Shown here piece after piece: positions 34,706 through 44,200 of a stretch of 64,000 nucleotides of DNA (position 1 is the stretch's first letter; each line of letters opens with the position of its first letter). Origin of the DNA: Ohessyouella blattaphilus (GTDB lineage Bacteria > Bacillota > Clostridia > Lachnospirales > Lachnospiraceae); assembly GCF_024721265.1 (NCBI RefSeq), contig NZ_JAMXOC010000016.1, positions 1 to 64,000 on the forward strand, read 5' to 3'. The notes beneath the pieces were generated by a model that worked only from the letters and a program-made list of their open reading frames with translations, searched no databases and was not told where the DNA came from. The position numbers were made by a program, and so were the translations under genes.

Positions 34706-35323
34706 GTGATAGCAATAATTGATTATGATGCAGGAAATATGCGCAGTGTGGAAAAGGCCCTTTTATACCTAGGGGCAGAGGTGAAGGTGACCCGTGATAG
34801 AGAGGAGCTTTTAGCAGCTGATAAGGTGGTGCTTCCAGGTGTTGGCAATTTCGGCGATGCCATGAGCAAATTGAAAGAGTACAATCTAATCCCGACCATT
34901 AAAGAAGTGGCCGCTAGCGGCAAACCGTTCTTAGGTATCTGTCTCGGCCTTCAGCTTCTATTTGAAAGCAGCGAGGAGAGCCCAGGGGTAGAAGGACTTT
35001 CCCTTCTCCCAGGAAAGATAGTAAAGTTTCCGGTAACTCCAGGTTATAAGATTCCGCATATGGGGTGGAATTCTTTGAACTTTAAAAATGCTGGGCGTCT
35101 CTTCGCGGGCCTTGGTGAGAATAGCTTTGTGTATTTCGTCCATTCTTATTATCTAGAAGCGGCCAAAAAGGAAATGGTCAAAGCGACTAGCGATTACATT
35201 TTAGAATTCGATGCTTCGATTGAGCGAGGGAATGTGTTTGGCTGTCAATTTCACCCGGAAAAAAGCGGGGATGTGGGGCTTCAGATTTTACAAAACTTTG
35301 TAGCTTTAGAGGAGGGAAAATAA
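34706..35323 (+). CDS. hisH: Imidazole glycerol phosphate synthase, glutaminase subunit
   Basis: 205 residues. I use the GTG at 34706 because it gives the family start VIAIIDYDAGNMRSV; the frame extends 10 codons upstream into a purine-rich spacer. Class I amidotransferase with LPGVGNFGDAM, nucleophile GICLGLQ (Cys79) and the FHPEKSG triad near 184. It feeds ammonia to HisF, whose ATG begins directly after this stop codon. No other his gene is in the window, so the pair is detached from the rest of histidine synthesis. Confidence 0.93.
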   Translation: MIAIIDYDAGNMRSVEKALLYLGAEVKVTRDREELLAADKVVLPGVGNFGDAMSKLKEYNLIPTIKEVAASGKPFLGICLGLQLLFESSEESPGVEGLSLLPGKIVKFPVTPGYKIPHMGWNSLNFKNAGRLFAGLGENSFVYFVHSYYLEAAKKEMVKATSDYILEFDASIERGNVFGCQFHPEKSGDVGLQILQNFVALEEGK

Positions 35324-36088
35324 ATGCATACGAAAAGAATTATTCCGTGCTTGGACGTTCATGAAGGACGGGTGGTAAAAGGCGTTAATTTCGTCAATTT
35401 GCAGGATGCTGGCGATCCGGTGGAGATTGCCAAAGCGTATAATAGCGCTGGTGCTGATGAGTTAGTATTTTTAGATATTACCGCTTCCTCCGATGCGAGA
35501 GAAACGGTGGTAGAGATGGTGCGAAAGGTGGCCGAACAGGTCTTTATTCCGTTTACCGTTGGCGGTGGAATTCGAACGGTAGAGGATTTTCGGACTCTCC
35601 TTAGAGAAGGTGCGGATAAGATTTCCATTAATTCCTCGGCTATCGATAACCCTCAGTTGATTCGGGAAGCAGCGGACAAATTTGGTTCCCAGTGCGTGGT
35701 GGTGGCGATAGATGTGAAGAAACGAGCAGATGGAAGCGGCTGGAACGTCTATAAGCTAGGAGGCCGTCTCGATACAGGACTGGACGCCGTCGAGTGGGCA
35801 AAGGAAGTAGCCGCTTTAGGAGCTGGTGAAATTTTGCTAACGAGTATGGACGGTGACGGGACGAAAGCCGGTTATGATTTAGAGGTAACCCGGGCCGTTG
35901 CGGAAAGTGTGAACATCCCGGTTATCGCTTCAGGTGGTGCTGGCGAGTGTAAGCATTTTTTGGAAGCGTTGACAAAAGGCAAAGCCGATGCCGCTTTAGC
36001 CGCCTCTTTATTCCACTTTAAGGAGCTGGAAATTAGAGAAGTGAAAGAGTATTTAAATGAACACGGGGTACCCGTGCGTTTGACATAG
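35324..36088 (+). CDS. hisF: Imidazole glycerol phosphate synthase, cyclase subunit
   Basis: A 254-residue TIM-barrel cyclase: [19 protein letters not shown] at the start with the catalytic Asp, [39 protein letters not shown] with the second catalytic Asp, and PVIASGGAG. It converts the HisA product, with ammonia from HisH, to imidazole glycerol phosphate and AICAR. GGAGGG precedes the ATG. Ends 9 bases before ung. Confidence 0.95.
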   Translation: MHTKRIIPCLDVHEGRVVKGVNFVNLQDAGDPVEIAKAYNSAGADELVFLDITASSDARETVVEMVRKVAEQVFIPFTVGGGIRTVEDFRTLLREGADKISINSSAIDNPQLIREAADKFGSQCVVVAIDVKKRADGSGWNVYKLGGRLDTGLDAVEWAKEVAALGAGEILLTSMDGDGTKAGYDLEVTRAVAESVNIPVIASGGAGECKHFLEALTKGKADAALAASLFHFKELEIREVKEYLNEHGVPVRLT

Positions 36089-36097
36089 GAGAGAGTG

Positions 36098-36763
36098 ATG
36101 GGCTTAACAGGTGCTTGGAAAGAGGCTTTAGCAGGAGAGTTCAAAAAGCCGTATTATAAAGAGTTATATCTAAAAGTAGGGGAAGAATACAGTAAGTATC
36201 AGGTGTTTCCTGAAAAGGACGATGTTCTTAATGCGTACCGCATGACCCCTCTAGAAAATGTGAAGGTAGTTATTCTTGGCCAAGATCCTTATCACAATAT
36301 CGGTCAGGCTCACGGTCTGAGCTTTTCCGTTAAAAAGGGGGTAGACATTCCGCCGTCGCTGCGAAATATCTATCAGGAGTTAGAGGCGGATTTAGGGTGC
36401 CGGACTCCTAACCACGGCTGTCTTGAGCAGTGGGCAAAAGAAGGGGTCTTGCTCCTTAACACTGTTTTGACAGTAAGGGCCCATGAGGCGAATTCCCATC
36501 AAGGGTTGGGCTGGGAACAGCTAACGGATGCGACAATTAAAGTGTTAAATGAGGTGGATAGACCACTGGTCTTTATCTTGTGGGGGGCACCGGCCAAGCG
36601 GAAGATGGCGATGCTGAATAACCCGAAGCATTTAGTGCTAACCGCTCCTCATCCGAGTCCTTTGTCAGCTTATCGCGGTTTTTTTGGCAGCAAACCATTT
36701 TCGAAAACGAATGAATATCTGATGGCCAATCAGGTCTCGCCAATCAATTGGTGCCTTGAATAA
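36098..36763 (+). CDS. ung: Uracil-DNA glycosylase (family 1)
   Basis: 221 residues. ATG 36098 lies six bases after AGGAGA; a GTG three bases earlier is too close. Motif A ILGQDPYHN (Asp63 activates water), the FSV(K) pocket segment, PPSLRNIYQEL, GVLLLNTVLTVRAHEANSH, and motif B HPSPLSAYRGFFGS near 187 are diagnostic. It removes uracil from DNA for base-excision repair. It follows hisF closely, so it is probably co-transcribed with the histidine genes without a functional link. Confidence 0.96.
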   Translation: MGLTGAWKEALAGEFKKPYYKELYLKVGEEYSKYQVFPEKDDVLNAYRMTPLENVKVVILGQDPYHNIGQAHGLSFSVKKGVDIPPSLRNIYQELEADLGCRTPNHGCLEQWAKEGVLLLNTVLTVRAHEANSHQGLGWEQLTDATIKVLNEVDRPLVFILWGAPAKRKMAMLNNPKHLVLTAPHPSPLSAYRGFFGSKPFSKTNEYLMANQVSPINWCLE

Positions 36764-36793
36764 ATGAATAAGTAAATAAATATAAAAAACTTG

Positions 36794-36829
36794 CCCCAAC
36801 TATCTTGACAGAAAGATAGTTGGGGTTTA
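36794..36829 (+). terminator. Hairpin after ung that also contains the next -35 box
   Basis: A perfect 13-bp stem CCCCAACTATCTT/AAGATAGTTGGGG with a six-base loop and only three T, so a moderate terminator. The 25 bases before it are an AAAT/AATA-rich run without further signal. Confidence 0.6.
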
Positions 36830-36833
36830 TAGT
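36805..36833 (+). promoter_or_regulatory. Promoter of the metal-efflux ATPase
   Basis: TTGACA (36805-36810), 17-base spacer, TATAGT (36828-36833). The -35 box lies in the left arm and loop of the preceding hairpin. Confidence 0.8.
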
Positions 36834-36845
36834 CTAAGTATGAAC

Positions 36846-36865
36846 ATATGAACAATCATTCATAT
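36846..36865. promoter_or_regulatory. ArsR/CadC-type operator
   Basis: ATATGAACAATCATTCATAT, an imperfect palindrome built around TGAAC-N6-TTCA-like half sites, close to the 12-2-12 operators recalled for CadC, CzrA and SmtB. It is at about +6 to +25 of the ATPase transcript, a repressing position. Confidence 0.8.
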
Positions 36866-36880
36866 ATAGGAGGATGAAGG

Positions 36881-38974
36881 ATGAAACATACTTATGCTAT
36901 TGAAAACCTTGATTGTGCTCACTGCGCAGCGAAGGTGGAGGAAAAGATACAGGCTTTGCCCCAGGTAAAGACGGCTAGTTTGACGTTTGCAACCAAGAAG
37001 CTAACGGTGGAGAGCGATGAGAAGAAGGGGCTTACGAAGCTCCTTATCGATACCGCTAATACGGTGGAATCTGGGGTGAACTTTACGGAGCTTGAAGAAA
37101 ATAAAGTTGTCCGTAAAAAGAAAAAGAGTATTTTTAGCGAACACGGTAAAGAGATTGCCCAGCTAATACTAGGCGCCCTACTCTTTGTAATCGGTATGCT
37201 AGTAGGAGAAGCGTATCCAGTTCCCAGACTTGTGATTTTCATGGTTGCGTATTTGATTCTTGGTCTGGAAATTGTCATTCAGGCGGCAAAGAATATCGCT
37301 AAAGGCCAAGTGTTTGACGAGAACTTTCTGATGAGTCTGGCGACGATTGCCGCTTGTGTAATCGGTGATTATCCGGAAGCGGTAGGCGTTATGTTGTTCT
37401 ACCGGGTCGGTGAATTTTTCCAAGACTTAGCAGTCGAGCGGAGCCGTAGCCAGATTATGGAAGCGGTGGATTTAAGACCCGAGGTGGTTCTTCTTGTAGA
37501 AGAGGGAGATGTACGGGAAATCCCTTCGGAAAGCGCGAAAGTGGGTCAAATCTTAAAGGTGCGCCCAGGGGATCGGATTCCTCTTGACGGGGTAGTGGTA
37601 AGCGGCGAAAGTCGTATTGATACTTCACCGATTACCGGTGAACCGGTTCCTCGTAGTGTAGGTGTGGGAGATGAATTAATCTCTGGTTGTATTAACAAGC
37701 AGGGAGTGCTCACCATGAAGGTGGAGAAGCCGTTGTCTGAGTCCATGGTTACGAGAATTCTTAACTCAGTGGAAAATGCCGCAGCGATGAAGCCGAAGAT
37801 GGATAAGTTTATCACGCGTTTTGCGAAAGTGTATACGCCGATTGTGGTGGCGATTGCCCTTTTGACAGCCATTGTTCCTTCTCTTATTACCGGAGAATGG
37901 TACCACTGGGTGTATACGGCGATTACATTTTTAGTTATTAGCTGTCCTTGTGCCTTAGTCTTAAGTGTGCCACTAGCCTTTTTCTCAGGCATCGGCGCGG
38001 CCTCTAAGCGGGGGATCCTTTTAAAAGGTGGGCTGGCAATCGAAGGGTTAGACAATGTTAAAGCGGTGGTTATGGATAAGACAGGTACACTGACAAAAGG
38101 TGAATTTGTCGTTAAAGAAGTGAAGAGCTACGGTAAATTATCAGAGAAGCAGATTCTAAATATCGCTGCAAACTGTGAGCAAAGCTCCACCCATCCAATC
38201 GCTGGCAGCATTTTGGTAGCGGCTAGTGAGCGGCATCTGCAACTGGTTTCTCCCAATAGATTAGAGGAAATCTCTGGTAAGGGTGTGGCTGCCGAGTTTA
38301 ATGAAGGCACGGTGTTAGCAGGAAACGCCGAGTTATTAGAGCTGTATCAGGTGGCTGTACCGGCGGAAGTTGCGGAACTGGAAGGCACGGTGGTACTAGT
38401 AGCTATTGCTGGCAGATTCGAAGGGGCGATTGTGATTGATGATACCTTGAAAGAAGATGCGAAAGAAGCTGTTGCTGAATTGCACGGGCAAGGTCTCTAC
38501 ACAGCCATGCTCACCGGTGATGGTGAAAGTGCAGCGCAGGCAATGGGCAATAGAGTAGGAGTTAAGCGGATTTTTTCCAAATTATTACCTCAGGACAAGC
38601 TGCAAAGATTAGGAGAACTTCGTAGTGAGATTGGTCCGGTGCTCTTTGTAGGTGATGGCATTAACGATGCTCCCGTTCTCGCAGGCGCTGATGTAGGCGC
38701 GGCCATGGGCGCTGGTGCTGATGCGGCTATTGAAGCAGCTGATGTGGTCTTTATGAATAATACGGTGACAGCGATACCGAAGGCTATTCGGATTGCCAAA
38801 GCAACGGGAATGATTGCTAAGCAGAACGTGGCGATTGCTCTATTGGTTAAGGCGATCATTATGATTCTTGGCTTTTTAGGATTTGCGAACATGTGGTTAG
38901 CCGTTTTTGCCGATACTGGAGTAGCGCTTATCTGTGTGCTTAATTCCGTTCGTATTCTGTACAAAAAATTCTAA
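36881..38974 (+). CDS. Heavy-metal-exporting P1B-type ATPase (CadA/ZntA-like)
   Basis: 697 residues. One N-terminal HMA domain with LDCAHCAAK (Cys12, Cys15), then membrane helices, the actuator motif TGEPVP, the transport-site CPC (about 355-357) in ISCPCALVLSVP, the phosphorylation site DKTGT (Asp near 399), HP in STHPIAGS and GDGINDAPVLAGADVG. The HMA with DCAHC and the CPC site, plus a CadC-like repressor downstream, favour export of Zn, Cd or Pb rather than Cu. It precedes its likely repressor gene in the same direction. Confidence 0.92.
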   Translation: MKHTYAIENLDCAHCAAKVEEKIQALPQVKTASLTFATKKLTVESDEKKGLTKLLIDTANTVESGVNFTELEENKVVRKKKKSIFSEHGKEIAQLILGALLFVIGMLVGEAYPVPRLVIFMVAYLILGLEIVIQAAKNIAKGQVFDENFLMSLATIAACVIGDYPEAVGVMLFYRVGEFFQDLAVERSRSQIMEAVDLRPEVVLLVEEGDVREIPSESAKVGQILKVRPGDRIPLDGVVVSGESRIDTSPITGEPVPRSVGVGDELISGCINKQGVLTMKVEKPLSESMVTRILNSVENAAAMKPKMDKFITRFAKVYTPIVVAIALLTAIVPSLITGEWYHWVYTAITFLVISCPCALVLSVPLAFFSGIGAASKRGILLKGGLAIEGLDNVKAVVMDKTGTLTKGEFVVKEVKSYGKLSEKQILNIAANCEQSSTHPIAGSILVAASERHLQLVSPNRLEEISGKGVAAEFNEGTVLAGNAELLELYQVAVPAEVAELEGTVVLVAIAGRFEGAIVIDDTLKEDAKEAVAELHGQGLYTAMLTGDGESAAQAMGNRVGVKRIFSKLLPQDKLQRLGELRSEIGPVLFVGDGINDAPVLAGADVGAAMGAGADAAIEAADVVFMNNTVTAIPKAIRIAKATGMIAKQNVAIALLVKAIIMILGFLGFANMWLAVFADTGVALICVLNSVRILYKKF

Positions 38975-38996
38975 TGGTAAAATGACAACCTTTTTG

Positions 38997-39005
38997 TGGT
39001 ATAAT
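38997..39005 (+). promoter_or_regulatory. Extended -10 promoter of the ArsR-family gene
   Basis: TGGTATAAT (TGn plus a perfect TATAAT), 46 bases before the start codon. No good -35. It suggests the repressor can be made independently of the ATPase transcript. Confidence 0.55.
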
Positions 39006-39050
39006 ATAGAAAGTGACGGAAATAATTCCTGCCCAAAGAAGAGGTAGAAG

Positions 39051-39407
39051 ATGAAGCAAAGTGATCTATGCTGTTCTCACGAAGGTTTGCATGAAGAGGC
39101 GCTTGCGAGCGTTAAGTCAGCTTTTGACTCACCGGAGACATTCGGTGAGTTAGCTGGCTTTTATAAAGTGTTTGGCGATGGGACGCGGGTACGTATTCTT
39201 TGTGCTCTGATGATTAGCGAATTGTGTGTGTGCGATTTGGCGGAGCTTTTAGAGATGAGCCAAAGCGCGATTTCCCATCAGCTGCGAGTGCTTAAGCAAG
39301 CAAAACTAGTAAAGAACCGACGTGACGGCAAAACGATTTTTTATTCACTTGCAGATAGTCATATTCAGACGATTATCTGTCAGGGGATGGAGCATATTAA
39401 GGAGTAA
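39051..39407 (+). CDS. ArsR/SmtB-family metal-responsive repressor (CadC-like)
   Basis: A 118-residue winged-helix protein. FGDGTRVRILCALMISELCVCDLAELL then SQSAISHQLRVLKQAKLV is the ArsR fold. Candidate metal ligands are Cys7-Cys8 near the N-terminus with Cys59 and Cys61 in ELCVCD, the thiol pattern of the CadC alpha-3N site that binds Cd, Pb or Zn. The expected role is repression of the upstream ATPase at the 36846-36865 operator, released by metal. Putting the regulator second is less usual than cadC-cadA order. Confidence 0.92.
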   Translation: MKQSDLCCSHEGLHEEALASVKSAFDSPETFGELAGFYKVFGDGTRVRILCALMISELCVCDLAELLEMSQSAISHQLRVLKQAKLVKNRRDGKTIFYSLADSHIQTIICQGMEHIKE

Positions 39408-39411
39408 ATTG

Positions 39412-39942
39412 ATGAAGAGAAGTTGGCGAGTGGTACTTATGCTAGCGCTACTTTCTTTGGTCTTCGTAAGCTGTAAGCCAAAGGAGTATGTGAAGGATGG
39501 GTATGCCTACTTAGAAGAAGGTGAGTATGAGAAGGCGGTATCCGTTTTCGAAAAATCAATCGAAAAGGAACAAGAAATAGGGGAAGCAAATCTAGGACTT
39601 GGTACGGCCTACTATCAGCAAGAGGAGTACGAAAAGGCCTTAGCCGCCTTTAAAGAAGCACTGGCAAGCGAGGCGACCTTTCGTGCCACTACCTATAATT
39701 TAATGGCTGTTTGTGAGCGGCAATTAGGGAACTTGCAGGCGGCGATTAATTATTACAACTTTGGCCTTCAGCAAGAAGAGGTAGAGACCAGTCTTCGCCA
39801 GGAGATGAAGAAGGGGCTAATTACCGCCTACGAAGAAAGCGGCGACTTAGCTAGCGCTCTTAAGTTTTTACAGGAATACGTAGGCGAGTTTCCTGAGGAT
39901 AGTGAGGCTCAGAAGGAATTGGATTTCTTACAGACCAGATAG
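39412..39942 (+). CDS. Tetratricopeptide-repeat lipoprotein
   Basis: 176 residues from ATG 39412 (AAGGAG seven bases upstream), four bases after the repressor stop. Signal ends LVFVSC (Cys21), so lipid-anchored. About three TPR units follow: GYAYLEEGEYEKAVSVFEKS, GTAYYQQEEYEKALAAFKEA and a third around AINYYNFGLQQEE, then a final helix pair with SGDLASALKFLQEY. A protein-binding scaffold outside the membrane; partner unknown. It sits between the metal locus and hflX. Confidence 0.82.
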   Translation: MKRSWRVVLMLALLSLVFVSCKPKEYVKDGYAYLEEGEYEKAVSVFEKSIEKEQEIGEANLGLGTAYYQQEEYEKALAAFKEALASEATFRATTYNLMAVCERQLGNLQAAINYYNFGLQQEEVETSLRQEMKKGLITAYEESGDLASALKFLQEYVGEFPEDSEAQKELDFLQTR

Positions 39943-39950
39943 GATAGTAT

Positions 39951-41210
39951 ATGATCGAATACAATGAGAAAAAAGAAAAAGTAATTTTAGTCGGGGTGGC
40001 TCTGGGAAATAAAAGCGAAGAGGACACCCTGTCTTCGTTAGATGAGTTAGAAGAATTAGCTAAGACAGCTGGCGCTGAGAGTGTGGGACGGATTATTCAG
40101 ATCCGGGATCAGTTTCATCCCCAGACCTACGTCGGAAAGGGGAAGTTAGAAGAGATTAAAGATCTGCTTTTTGAACAAGAAGCCACCGGCATTATCTGCG
40201 ACGACGAGCTCTCCCCAGTCCAGACCAGAAATCTAGAGGAAGCCTTAGATGTTAAGGTTCTTGACCGGACGCTGGTCATTCTTGATATCTTTGCTGCGAG
40301 AGCTTCCACTAGTGAAGGGAAGATTCAGGTAGAACTTGCTCAGCTTAAATACGCCCAGACCCGGCTAACGGGACGCGGGACGTCTATGTCTAGACTAGGT
40401 GGTGGAATCGGCACGAGAGGACCAGGAGAAAAGAAGCTTGAACAGGATCGGCGTCTGATTAAAAGCCGAATCGCTCTGCTTAACCGGGAGCTAAAGGACG
40501 TGAAAAGGCACCGCGAGGTTACTAGGGAAAATCGCAGCAAAAAGCAGCTTCCGGTAATCGCTATCGTAGGTTATACCAATGCGGGGAAATCGACCCTTTT
40601 GAATTCCTTGACGGATGCGAAAATCTATGCGGAGGATCAGCTGTTTGCCACCCTTGACCCAACTACTAGGAGTCTCCAGTTGGAGTCTGGGCAAGAGGTG
40701 CTTTTGACGGATACCGTTGGCTTTATTAGAAAGCTTCCCCATCATCTGATCGAGGCCTTTAAAAGTACTCTGGAAGAGGCGAAGTACGCCCAGGTGATTC
40801 TTCACGTGGTGGACGCATCTTCAGAGGAAGCCGATGTGCAAATGTATACGGTCTATGAGACCTTGGCCGAATTAGGAGTCACGGGAAAACCGGTGATTAC
40901 TGCCTTTAATAAGCAGGACTTGTTAACAGAGAAAGTGAATTTGCGAGACTTTAAAGCGGACTTACGGGTGGAGATTTCCGCAAAGTCGGGCTGGGGCTTT
41001 ACGGAGCTTTTAGCGGCGATTGAAACCGTGCTGCGAGAGCAGAAGCAATATATCGAAACTCTTTACGGCTTTCATGAGGCAGGTAAGATTGCCTTAATCC
41101 GGAAATACGGTGAGGTGGTGCTCGAAGAGTACACCGCAGATGGTATTCTAATTAAAGCATATATCCCTAAGAATATGGTGGGAAAAGTAAAGAGCGAGAG
41201 TGAGGATTAA
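39951..41210 (+). CDS. hflX: Ribosome-associated GTPase HflX
   Basis: 419 residues. N-terminal HflX domain with TYVGKGKLEEI, DDELSPVQTRNLEE and DRTLVILDIFAARA, a glycine-rich linker (SRLGGGIGTRGPGEKKLE), then a TRAFAC GTPase domain: G1 GYTNAGKST, G2/G3 LDPTTR and DTVGFI, G4 FNKQDL, G5 SAKSG. It splits stalled 70S ribosomes under heat or antibiotic stress. It follows the TPR lipoprotein by 8 bases and precedes addB by 2. Confidence 0.95.
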   Translation: MIEYNEKKEKVILVGVALGNKSEEDTLSSLDELEELAKTAGAESVGRIIQIRDQFHPQTYVGKGKLEEIKDLLFEQEATGIICDDELSPVQTRNLEEALDVKVLDRTLVILDIFAARASTSEGKIQVELAQLKYAQTRLTGRGTSMSRLGGGIGTRGPGEKKLEQDRRLIKSRIALLNRELKDVKRHREVTRENRSKKQLPVIAIVGYTNAGKSTLLNSLTDAKIYAEDQLFATLDPTTRSLQLESGQEVLLTDTVGFIRKLPHHLIEAFKSTLEEAKYAQVILHVVDASSEEADVQMYTVYETLAELGVTGKPVITAFNKQDLLTEKVNLRDFKADLRVEISAKSGWGFTELLAAIETVLREQKQYIETLYGFHEAGKIALIRKYGEVVLEEYTADGILIKAYIPKNMVGKVKSESED

Positions 41211-41212
41211 AG

Positions 41213-44200
41213 ATGGCACTTCAGTTTGTGTTTGGGCCGGCCGGTTCGGGAAAGTCGTCTTATGCCAGGGACTATGTGATTAACGAGTCCCTAAAGCGAC
41301 CGGCGGAAAATTTCATTATGGTTGTTCCGGAGCAGTTTACCTTAACGATGCAAAGGGATATCGTCTTAAGTCACCCGCGTAAAGGGATTATGAACATTGA
41401 TGTTCAGAGCTTTATGCGGCTGGCTTTTCGTGTTTTTGAAGAAACAAAGACACCAAAACTAGCGCTTCTCGATGACGAAGGCAAGAATATGGTAATCAGA
41501 AAAGTGGCCGGTGACCTAGAGGCGAAGCTGATCGTGTTAAAAGGGAATATGGATAAAATTGGCTATATCGAAGAGGTGAAGTCGGTTTTTTCTGAATTTA
41601 CCCAGTATGAAATCGATGAAGATAGGCTAGGCGAGATAATGGAGGAGCTTCCGGAAAAAGGGCGACTGTATTATAAGCTTCAGGATTTACAGGTGCTTTA
41701 TCAAGGCTTTAACGACTACTTACGGGAGCGGTACTTAACTAGGGAGAGTCTACTAGAGCGCCTAGCGGAAGCTGTGCCTAGTTCGGAGCTGGTAAAGAAC
41801 ACCACGTTTGTTCTCGACGGCTTTACTGGCTTTACCCCTGTGCAGGAGCGCCTGTTACAGGAACTCCTTAAATACAGCCGCGACGTGGTCATCACCGCGA
41901 CGATTGACGAGGGTAGCAATCCTTATAGCAATCCTCATCCGTATCAGCTTTTTGCCCTAACAAAAAAGATGGTTAGCAATTTGCAGAAAAAAGCGCAAGC
42001 AGCATCCGTCCAGATGAGCGACCCGGTCACCTTGTTTGGGAAGACGAACAGTCGCTTGGCAGAAAATCCGGTACTGGCTCATTTGGAAGAGAATATCTTT
42101 CGCAGCAGATATCAGAGATACCTAGAGGAGCCAGAGTGTATTCGCCTTTTCACAGCGCGAAATCCTAGGGAGGAAGCGCTATTTGTGGCCGCTCAGATTC
42201 ACAAGCTGGTCCGGGAGGAGAACTTGCGCTTTCGCGATATCGGGGTGGTCTGTGGCAACATGGATACCTATCGGGAGCACTTAAGCCAGGCCTTTTTAAG
42301 CTACGGCATCAATGGCTTTGTGGATCAAAAGCGAAGCATTTTAAATAATCCTTATGTGGAATACGTCCGGAGTTTTATCAATATCTATACCGATAGCTAT
42401 AGCTACGCTAGCCTGTTGCGTTTCTTAAAAACTGAGCTCTCGCAGGTTACCGGCGATCAGGTGTCGCGCCTAGAAAACTACTGCTTAGCCTTAGGTCTTA
42501 AGCAGTACGCTAAGTGGCAGAAGCCGTGGACGAAGGTGCTAAAAGGACAAAACGAGGAAGAACTGGTGTCTTTAAATGCCACTCGTCAAGAGGTGGTTGC
42601 TCTCATTGAAGGCTACCGGACAGAATTTAGAAAGGCCAGTAAAAAAGTCCTGACGATTACAGAGCAAATCTATAACTTCTGCGTCCAGGAAAGGCTTCAG
42701 GAGCGGTTAGAAATAGAAGCGGACAAGCTAGAGGAGCAGGGTAGCGCCTCTTTAGCAAAAGAGTATCGTCAGGTCTATGAAATCTTAATTAGTCTTTTAG
42801 ATAAGTTTGTCGATCTCCTAGGCGATGAGGTGATGGGGATGGCAGAGTATTCCGCTCTTTTTGATGTGGGTCTTCAAGAGGCTAAGGTTGGGGTAATTCC
42901 CCCGAGTACAGATCAGGTGATGACCGGAGATGTGCAGCGTAGCCGTTTTGATGAGTTGAAAGTGCTGTTTTTTATCGGGGCAGGTGATGACTGTATTCCA
43001 GGCGCGTTACTTACGAATGGTCTCTTGGGGGAGAGTGAACGTAGAGAGTTTTCTAAACTGGGCGTAAATCTTGCCCCGGGTAGCAGTGAGAAGGTTTTTG
43101 TGCAGAAGTTCTACCTTTATACCATGCTGGCGAAGCCTCGGGAGTCGCTGTATCTTTCCTATGCGAAAAGCAGTATGTCGGGAACGAGTATTAACCCCAG
43201 CTATCTTTTCGGAGAGATGAAAAAGCTCTTTCCGGCTCTTAGCGTTACCGATATTGATATCTTTTCCTATTGGGAAAAGGAGTATACAAAGGCCAGTGCT
43301 CTTTCGGAGATGATTGGCATTATCCACGCCCCAGAGCGGGAATTAACGCCTTCTCAGCTAGAGTTTTTCCGCTTTTTTGCCAAAAACCACCGGCCTCTTT
43401 ACGAAGAGATGATAGCGGCTTGCTTTTACCAAAAGCGAGATAGCCATCTGCCGGAAGAAGTGGCGAAGGCCCTATACGGTCTAGAGCTTAAAGGGAGCGT
43501 TACCCGGATGGAGAAGTTTGCCAATTGTTCTTACGCTCATTTCTTGGATTATGGTCTGCGTCTTAAGGAACGGCTGGAGTTTGAGTTTGAAGCTATGGAT
43601 ATGGGAAATATCTGCCATGAGGCTTTAGAGCGTTACGGCCTCAAGATCGAGGAGAATCAAGAAAGCTGGCTCGGTCTTTCGGAAGAAAAAAGAAGCGCTT
43701 ATTTAGATGAGAGCTTAGAGGCGGCTATTGCTGACTATAATAATGATATTTTAGAAGCCACTGCGCGTAACCGGTATATGGTAGGGAAAATGCGCTCGCT
43801 TCTAGACCGCTCGATTTGGGCCCTGAGTAAGCATTTAGAGGTTGGCGATTTTAAGCCGGCGCTCTATGAGTTTGGTTTTAACGAAGGCAAAATCGATAGA
43901 ATCGATCTGTGTGAAGCCAAGGACCGGGTATATGTCAAAGTTATCGACTATAAAACCGGAGCGAAAAGCTTTGATGTGTCAAGCCTATATAACGGCTTAT
44001 CGCTGCAATTGATGTTTTATTTGGATGCTTCTTTAAAGGAAGTAAAAGCAGGGGAACCCCAGAAGGAAGTGGTGCCAGCAGGAGCGTTTTACTTCCAGGT
44101 TAAAGATCCGGTGGTCGCCAAAAGTCATTTGGAAGCTGTACAGGCAGAGAAGCTTAAAGAGCTGAAGGTTGACGGGGTGATTAATAGCGACGGGGCTGCC

